From contig NZ_JBAWJZ010000011.1 in NCBI RefSeq assembly GCF_043876835.1, positions 1 to 64,000 on the forward strand: DNA of 64,000 nucleotides. Reading direction: 5' to 3'. Numbering within the stretch: the stretch's first letter is position 1; every line of letters begins with the position of its first letter. This document shows, one piece after another, positions 58,920-64,000 of this stretch. Under the pieces are notes generated by a model. The model was not told the DNA's origin. It ran no database searches and saw only the letters and a list, made by a program, of their open reading frames with translations. The DNA is from Yeosuana sp043876835. GTDB lineage: Bacteria; Bacteroidota; Bacteroidia; Flavobacteriales; Flavobacteriaceae. The translations under genes were made by a program, and so were the position numbers.

Positions 58920-60917
58920 ATGAAATTCTTACAAGTTATTTTCTTTTTATCCATTGTCACATTTGGGTTTTCCCAACAAACAAACTATGTTGATTTTAAA
59001 ACAGCTAAAGCAAACATTAGCTTTGGAGATTTAGATAAAAAGGAAGTTTTTGGAACAATTTCTTATGGATTTGAGATTTTAAAAAACACCGATTCTATTT
59101 TTATCGATGCCAATGGTTTTCAAACAATCCAGTATGTTTTAGATGGTATTTATTCGGACAGCTTATATAATGGAAAACAATTAATTATAAAACACCCATT
59201 TAAGGCCAATACTTCACATAGCATAGATATTGAATGGAAAACTATTCCCAAAAAAACCATGTATTTTATTGATTGGGAAAACGATAATAAAGTCACTTCG
59301 AGTGATTCGTTGCAAACGAATAGTATCGAGAAGAAGCAAATATGGACACAAGGCCAAGGTAAATATACCAGTAATTGGTTGCCTTGTTTTGATGACATGA
59401 ACGAAAAAGTAGAATTTGATTTAAATATATCTTTTGATGAAAATTATGAAGTAATTGCTAATGGAAAACTTGCAAATAAACAAATAAACGATTCAATAAC
59501 AACTTGGCATTACGATATGCAAGAGCCCATGTCAAGTTATTTATTAGCTCTTGCTATTGGAAAATATAACAAGATAACAGAGACATCAAATTCAGGCATT
59601 CCTTTAGTAATGTACTATTATACTCAAGATTCCAATAAAGTTGAACCAACATATCGTTTTACCAAACAAATATTTGATTTTTTAGAATCAGAAATAGGTG
59701 TTCCGTACCCATGGCAAAATTATAAGCAAGTACCTGTAAAAGACTTTCTGTATGCTGGTATGGAAAACACAAGCACTACCATTTTTTCTGACGCTTTTGT
59801 AGTTGATTCTATTGGCTACAATGATAAAAACTATGTGAATGTGAATGCGCATGAATTGGCTCATCAATGGTTTGGTGATTTGGTAACCGAAACATCAGGA
59901 ACACACCATTGGTTACAAGAAGGTTTTGCAACATACTATGCTTTGTTGGCAGAAAAGAACATTTTTGGTGAGGATTATTACTATTGGAGATTGTATGAGT
60001 ATGCTCAAGAATTGTTAGAACAAGATAAAGCAGAGCAAAGTACTTCTTTATTGGATTCTAAAGCAAGTAGCACAACCTTTTATAAACGAGGTGCTTGGGT
60101 TTTACATGCTTTAAAAGAAAAAGTTGGTGATTCGGTATTTAAAAAAGCAGTAATAAATTATTTAGAAAAATATCAGTTTAAAAATGTTGAAACAAACGAT
60201 TTTATAGCTGAAGTTGAAAAAGTTAGCAAACTAAATTTAAAGCCTTTTGTTGAAAAATGGCTTGAAAATAAAGTCTTTCCGTTTGAAGATGCCTTAAATA
60301 GCTTAAAAAAATCTAATTTTATTCAAGAGTATGTATCGGTAAATTGTGGAGATAATTCATCAAAATGTGAAGCCTATTTAACATCTGGAATTTCAGATGA
60401 AGCCAAAATTAAAATCATTGAACAAAACCCTAGTAAAGTAACAGTAAAGGTTTTTAATAATAGTCTTAAAGTTCGTCAAGCTATTGCAAAATTTGTTGTC
60501 AATATTCCATTAGAGATTAAAGAGCTATATGAGTCTCTTTTAAATGATAAGTCGTATATTACTATTGAAATGGCTTTGTTGAATTTATGGAGAAATTTTC
60601 CAGATAGCAGATTCAATTATTTAGATAAAACAAAAGGAATTATAGGGTTTAATGATAGAAATGTAAGAATGATTTGGTTGGCATTAGCCTTAAATACTCC
60701 TGAATATGAACAGGAAAACAAGTTGTCATATTTTGAAGAATTACGTAATTATACGAGCCCAAAATATGATTTTGAAACCCGCCAAAATGCTTTTCAGTAT
60801 TTAGATTTAATGAAGGCTTGTGATTCGGTTTGTAAAGATAATTTAACGCAAGCCACCAAACACCATAACTGGCGATTTTCAAAATTTTCAAAGGACATGC
60901 TTAAAGGCTTGAATTAA
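58920..60917 (+). CDS. M1-family aminopeptidase, secreted
   Basis: A 665-residue metallopeptidase of the gluzincin M1 family with a signal peptide (FLQVIFFLSIVTFGFSQ). The zinc-binding motif is VNAHELAHQWFGDLVTE (HELAH), the downstream Glu ligand lies in WLQEGFATYYALLAEKN and the substrate-contacting loop in YAGMENTSTTIF. It probably trims peptides in the periplasm. The ATG at 58920 gives the signal peptide; an in-frame TTG upstream adds no sensible residues. It precedes two patatin genes by 12 bases and may share their transcript. Confidence 0.92.
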   Translation: MKFLQVIFFLSIVTFGFSQQTNYVDFKTAKANISFGDLDKKEVFGTISYGFEILKNTDSIFIDANGFQTIQYVLDGIYSDSLYNGKQLIIKHPFKANTSHSIDIEWKTIPKKTMYFIDWENDNKVTSSDSLQTNSIEKKQIWTQGQGKYTSNWLPCFDDMNEKVEFDLNISFDENYEVIANGKLANKQINDSITTWHYDMQEPMSSYLLALAIGKYNKITETSNSGIPLVMYYYTQDSNKVEPTYRFTKQIFDFLESEIGVPYPWQNYKQVPVKDFLYAGMENTSTTIFSDAFVVDSIGYNDKNYVNVNAHELAHQWFGDLVTETSGTHHWLQEGFATYYALLAEKNIFGEDYYYWRLYEYAQELLEQDKAEQSTSLLDSKASSTTFYKRGAWVLHALKEKVGDSVFKKAVINYLEKYQFKNVETNDFIAEVEKVSKLNLKPFVEKWLENKVFPFEDALNSLKKSNFIQEYVSVNCGDNSSKCEAYLTSGISDEAKIKIIEQNPSKVTVKVFNNSLKVRQAIAKFVVNIPLEIKELYESLLNDKSYITIEMALLNLWRNFPDSRFNYLDKTKGIIGFNDRNVRMIWLALALNTPEYEQENKLSYFEELRNYTSPKYDFETRQNAFQYLDLMKACDSVCKDNLTQATKHHNWRFSKFSKDMLKGLN

Positions 60918-60929
60918 ATTTAAAAGAAA

Positions 60930-61832
60930 ATGAAAGCATTAGTAATTTCTGGTGGTGGTAGTAAAGGCGCTTTTGCAGGCGGGGTTGCTCAATATTTAAT
61001 TCAGGAGCTAAAACGTGATTACGAATTGTATTTAGGCACTTCAACTGGTAGTTTATTGGTGTCTCATCTTGCTTTAAATGAAATAGAAAAAATCAAAACG
61101 GTTTACACTAATGTTAATAATGAAAGTATTTTTAATGTTTGCCCTTTTATTATAAAAGAAAAACATGGTACGCAAAATATAGCAATCAATCACTTTAATG
61201 TAGTTTTAAATTTTTTTAAAGGCAGTAAGACTTTTGGTGAAAGTTATAATTTAAAAAAGCTCATTAAGAACACGTTAACCAAAGAGGAGTTTTTAGATTT
61301 AAAAAGATCACAAAAAGATATTGTTGTAACGGTTTCAAATCTTTCGTTAAATCAGATAGAATATAAATGTTTAAAAGATTTTGATTATGAAGAATTTGTA
61401 GATTGGATATGGATTTCCTGCAATTACACGCCTTTTATGACCTTAGTTAAAAAAAATGGTTGTGAATATGCTGATGGAGGTTTAGGCAGTATGGTGCCAA
61501 TTGAAGAGGCTATAAGTAGAGGTGCCACTGAAGTTGACGCTATTATTTTGCAAACCGAAGTTACTCAGTTTAACAGAATGCCTTCAAAAAATGCTTTCTC
61601 ACTATTAACAAACATGTTTGCTTTTATGTTAGATAGAATAGAATCTCAAAACATTAAAATAGGAAAGTATGTTGCTTCGCATAATGGAGCTATCATCAAT
61701 TTTTATTATGCTCCAACAGTTTTAACAACCAATTCCTTGATTTTTAATAAACAAAAAATGACGAAATGGTGGCAAAGTGGGTATAATTTCGCAAAATCAA
61801 AAAATCAAGAAATAAGCACCCTTGAAAATTAA
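60930..61832 (+). CDS. Patatin-like phospholipase, first copy
   Basis: A 300-residue serine hydrolase of the patatin family. The oxyanion-hole motif is SGGGSKGAFAGG at 7-18, the nucleophile Ser38 in LGTSTGSLL and the catalytic Asp in EYADGGLGSMVP near residue 180. No signal peptide, so a cytosolic or membrane-associated lipid hydrolase is likely. It is clearly related to the next gene in every region and the two are in tandem, apparently from duplication. The start is 12 bases after the peptidase stop. Confidence 0.94.
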   Translation: MKALVISGGGSKGAFAGGVAQYLIQELKRDYELYLGTSTGSLLVSHLALNEIEKIKTVYTNVNNESIFNVCPFIIKEKHGTQNIAINHFNVVLNFFKGSKTFGESYNLKKLIKNTLTKEEFLDLKRSQKDIVVTVSNLSLNQIEYKCLKDFDYEEFVDWIWISCNYTPFMTLVKKNGCEYADGGLGSMVPIEEAISRGATEVDAIILQTEVTQFNRMPSKNAFSLLTNMFAFMLDRIESQNIKIGKYVASHNGAIINFYYAPTVLTTNSLIFNKQKMTKWWQSGYNFAKSKNQEISTLEN

Positions 61833-61839
61833 TTAACAA

Positions 61840-61929
61840 ATGTCTATGAACAAAATTTTCAAACCAATTAAAATATCGAAGACGAGTATTCTTTCTTCAA
61901 ATTTAGAAAAAGACATATATATCAGATGA
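61840..61929 (+). CDS. Possible 29-residue ORF coupled to the second patatin
   Basis: A short ORF from ATG at 61840 codes MSMNKIFKPIKISKTSILSS and then NLEKDIYIR. Its TGA (61927-61929) overlaps the ATG (61926) of the second patatin gene in the arrangement ATGA. That spacing and the basic composition suggest that it might be translated, but such short frames occur by chance in A/T-rich DNA, and it could also be the remnant of a larger gene. Confidence 0.3.
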   Translation: MSMNKIFKPIKISKTSILSSNLEKDIYIR

Positions 61930-62843
61930 AAGCATTAGTCGTATCTGGTGGAGGAAGCAAAGGTGCATTTGCAGGCGGTGTAGCACAATATTTAATGGAA
62001 CAAAAAGGGAAAACTTACGATATGTTTTTAGGAACATCAACTGGCAGTTTGTTAATTCCGCATTTGGCCGTAAATGATATTCCTAAAGTGTATGATATTT
62101 TTACTAATGTTAATCAAAACACAATCTTTAGTGTCAATCCATTTATTCAAAGAAAGAAAGACAACAGAGAGTATGTCACAATAAATTACTTTAACTCGAT
62201 GCTTCAATTTATAAAAAGAAAGAGGACTTTTGGAGAAAGTAAAGCATTGCGTAGAAATATTCTAAAAAACTTCACTAGGGAAGAATATAATAAAATAAGA
62301 GCAACGAAAGATGATGTTGTTGTAACAGTTTCAAATTTGTCAAAAAACAGAGTAGAGTATAAGTCTATTAAGGATTTTGGTTATGAAGAATTTTGCGACT
62401 GGATTTGGATTTCCTGTAATTATATACCTTTTATGTCTTTGGTAACTCGAAATGGTTTTGAATATGCCGATGGTGGTTTAGGATGCGTTATTCCAATTAG
62501 GGAAGCCATACAAAGAGGAGCGACAGAAGTTGATGCAATAGTTTTGGAAAGTGAAAATTTAGAATACAATAAGGTTTTAGGTAAAAATCCTTTTTCATTA
62601 TTGATAAACTTATTCAGTCATTTGTTAGACCAAGTTGAAAAAAGTGATATTGCACTGGGGAAATTAGCGGCAAAGAATAAAAATGTCAAGCTAAATCTTT
62701 ACTATACGCCAACCAAACTAACAGAAAATTCTTTGATTTTCAGTAAGAGATTGATGGTTGACTGGTGGCAACAAGGGTTTGATTATGCAAAAGACAAAAA
62801 CGAAAATGGTTTTGCAATGAACGATTTAAAAACAGGCAGTTAG
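61926..62843 (+). CDS. Patatin-like phospholipase, second copy
   Basis: A 305-residue paralogue of the preceding patatin. SGGGSKGAFAGG at 7-18, nucleophile Ser38 in FLGTSTGSLL and EYADGGLGCVIP with the catalytic Asp are all conserved, so both copies should be active. The differences are mostly in the region 70-130 and at the C-terminus. It starts 93 bases after the first copy and its ATG overlaps a 29-residue ORF. It ends 1 base before the convergent gene at 62845. Confidence 0.94.
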   Translation: MKALVVSGGGSKGAFAGGVAQYLMEQKGKTYDMFLGTSTGSLLIPHLAVNDIPKVYDIFTNVNQNTIFSVNPFIQRKKDNREYVTINYFNSMLQFIKRKRTFGESKALRRNILKNFTREEYNKIRATKDDVVVTVSNLSKNRVEYKSIKDFGYEEFCDWIWISCNYIPFMSLVTRNGFEYADGGLGCVIPIREAIQRGATEVDAIVLESENLEYNKVLGKNPFSLLINLFSHLLDQVEKSDIALGKLAAKNKNVKLNLYYTPTKLTENSLIFSKRLMVDWWQQGFDYAKDKNENGFAMNDLKTGS

Positions 62844-62844
62844 A

Positions 62845-63366
62845 TTACCATATGGCGCTTACTTCATCTTTTATAAAAGCCAAAGCAACATCACTAGGAG
62901 CCCTTCTTTCCATCATTTCTGTCAAAATAACTTCACGTAATTTGTCTGCTGAATTTGTTTTTTCAAGTAAGCTGGCTTTTCTAATTAACTGAATTGTGGC
63001 ATTTTTTGCAGTAGCAATAATGCTCCAGCACTTGTCAGACACATAGATTTGCTGTGATAAATTATGCTCAAATTCTTGTTCAATAGTCTGTATAAGTAAT
63101 AACTCATAAGATTCTTTATTAGAAGACTTTGGACTTATCCTTAAAAGAATTTTTGAAGGAGAAATACGTTCCAGAAAAATAGTCATTCGTTCATAGGCCT
63201 GAAGGCGTAATGGTAATGCTTTAACCTGCATATCTTTTTTCAAAAGAAAACGTCTTCTTCCGTCTTCATTTTTAGTATGCTCTCTAAAAAAGTAATAAGC
63301 AATTAAGCCAGTAATTAATGATGGGATTGTATAAGAAAAAAGGTCAATGATGCGTTCAATTTCCAT
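62845..63366 (-). CDS. Membrane-anchored protein, unknown
   Basis: A 173-residue protein. The ATG at 63366 (MEIERIIDLF...) is preferred because the longer frame upstream starts in the leader region and adds a Cys-rich stretch without motifs. One transmembrane helix near the N-terminus (YTIPSLITGLIAYYFF) is followed by a helical cytoplasmic part with an ERMTIFLERISPSK stretch. It occurs beside other core genes in Flavobacteriaceae. The family name and function are not recognised. Its start is 185 bases from the helicase ATG on the other strand. Confidence 0.72.
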   Translation of the reverse strand: MEIERIIDLFSYTIPSLITGLIAYYFFREHTKNEDGRRRFLLKKDMQVKALPLRLQAYERMTIFLERISPSKILLRISPKSSNKESYELLLIQTIEQEFEHNLSQQIYVSDKCWSIIATAKNATIQLIRKASLLEKTNSADKLREVILTEMMERRAPSDVALAFIKDEVSAIW

Positions 63367-63583
63367 GACAGAATGGTTTAATATTTTATTGTAGTTACTA
63401 CCCAAATATACACAATCTTTTAAATGACACATGAAATAAAACCTGTTTTAGTCTCATTTCTCTTTGCTTATTATTATTGATTATAAATTTTAAATAAATA
63501 TTTTAATTGTTTATAATTATTAATAAATCTGCTTAATTAAAAGCATAACAATGGTTATTTTCACATCGAAAATAAATTGTAGT

Positions 63584-64000
63584 TTGGAAAAGTATTTAAG
63601 TCAATTAAATGAAGCACAGTTAGAGCCCACTATTCAAAAAGATGGGCCAATGATTATCATAGCTGGAGCAGGTTCTGGAAAGACTCGTGTTTTAACTTAT
63701 CGGATTGCTTATTTAATGAGTCAAGGTATAGATCCCTTCAATATTTTAGCTTTAACCTTTACCAATAAAGCAGCACGAGAAATGAAAGATCGCATTGCGA
63801 CTATTGTTGGTGCTAGTGAAGCAAAAAATTTGTGGATGGGAACATTTCACTCAGTTTTTGCAAAAATTTTGCGTAGTGAAGCTGATAAATTAGGGTATCC
63901 AAGTAATTTTACTATTTATGATACACAGGATTCAGACAGGTTGATTGCATCTATAATCAAAGAAATGGGTCTTGACAAGGATATCTATAAATACAAACAG
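63584..64000 (+). CDS. uvrD: UvrD/PcrA-type DNA helicase (5' part, runs off right edge)
   Basis: The first 139 residues of a superfamily I helicase. LSQLNEAQLEPTIQKDGPMI matches the Q-motif region, IIAGAGSGKTRVLTYRIAYL is the Walker A motif, ALTFTNKAAREMKDRI is motif Ia and WMGTFHSVFAKILRSEADKL motif Ib/c. A TTG at 63584 gives the N-terminus usual for the family; an in-frame ATG at 63551 would add 11 residues and is an alternative start. The gene acts in repair and plasmid or fork maintenance. The 3' end lies beyond the window. Confidence 0.93.
   Translation, partial: MEKYLSQLNEAQLEPTIQKDGPMIIIAGAGSGKTRVLTYRIAYLMSQGIDPFNILALTFTNKAAREMKDRIATIVGASEAKNLWMGTFHSVFAKILRSEADKLGYPSNFTIYDTQDSDRLIASIIKEMGLDKDIYKYKQ

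Noticed and set aside
1..64000. CRISPR arrays, rRNA genes, insertion-sequence transposases
   Set aside because: No regularly spaced identical repeats, no ribosomal RNA sequence and no DDE/DEDD transposase motif were seen on reading the window.

Overview
The window is AT-rich chromosomal DNA from a member of the Bacteroidota, almost certainly family Flavobacteriaceae and probably marine. The evidence is the gene content (DUF4290, DUF2490, DUF2911 and Lacal_2735-type proteins, a MurA with Asp in place of the catalytic Cys, a fused CcsB-CcsA protein, BshB1) and promoters of the Bacteroidota type TTG-N19-TAnnTTTG in front of tRNA-Met, tRNA-His and the HU gene. The genus cannot be fixed from the sequence alone.

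Region 1 (1-8246) is accessory DNA ending at the 3' end of a tRNA-Met gene. The integrase next to the tRNA (6861-8192) marks the right edge of an integrated island; the left edge lies outside the window. Inside it, 1-4000 looks like a small cassette array. Single genes or gene pairs (a reverse transcriptase with a methyltransferase-like partner, then several tiny ORFs) are separated by imperfect palindromes of about 135-140 bp that share the terminal boxes GGCAYACAAC / GTTGTRTGSC. A second tyrosine recombinase (4079-5218) sits where the last palindrome is cut in half. This resembles an integron in layout, but the recombinase lacks the integron-specific insertion and the sites do not match attC. 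Two small zinc-ribbon proteins and an unrecognised protein fill the rest.

Region 2 (8247-24500) is core genome: a START-like protein, a class IV aminotransferase, YqgE, HU, the fmt-recQ-ATPase operon, DUF493, DUF4290 and murA, a radical SAM protein, and a tight minus-strand group (glutathione peroxidase, a frameshifted Lacal_2735-type gene, TspO, SRPBCC protein, photolyase) that suggests light and oxidative-stress protection. At 20976-26610 an aminotransferase, a two-subunit indolepyruvate oxidoreductase and a fused ADP-forming acyl-CoA synthetase form a possible energy-yielding amino-acid degradation route of the kind best known in archaea.

Region 3 (26800-41530) holds a DUF2911 protein, a small XRE regulator with a membrane partner, an operon for a deacetylase, a 36-residue membrane protein, a sodium:solute symporter and an oxidoreductase (likely modified-sugar use), a lipoprotein, a membrane-anchored AraC-type regulator with TPRs, CorA, a minimal MscS channel, and a minus-strand run of DUF2520, KdsC-like phosphatase, UbiA prenyltransferase and Maf.

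Region 4 (41530-64000) holds a truncated haemoglobin, the fused cytochrome c maturation protein, a TMEM175-like channel, a frameshifted DUF2490 gene, pckA, bshB1, tRNA-His, pheT, a thioredoxin-like lipoprotein, a DUF2911-TPR protein, recG, a PHP-ACT fusion, an M1 peptidase, two tandem patatins and the start of a UvrD-type helicase that runs off the right edge. Two genes (19988-20159 and 45957-46627) each carry a one-base frameshift, so either decay or assembly errors should be considered.
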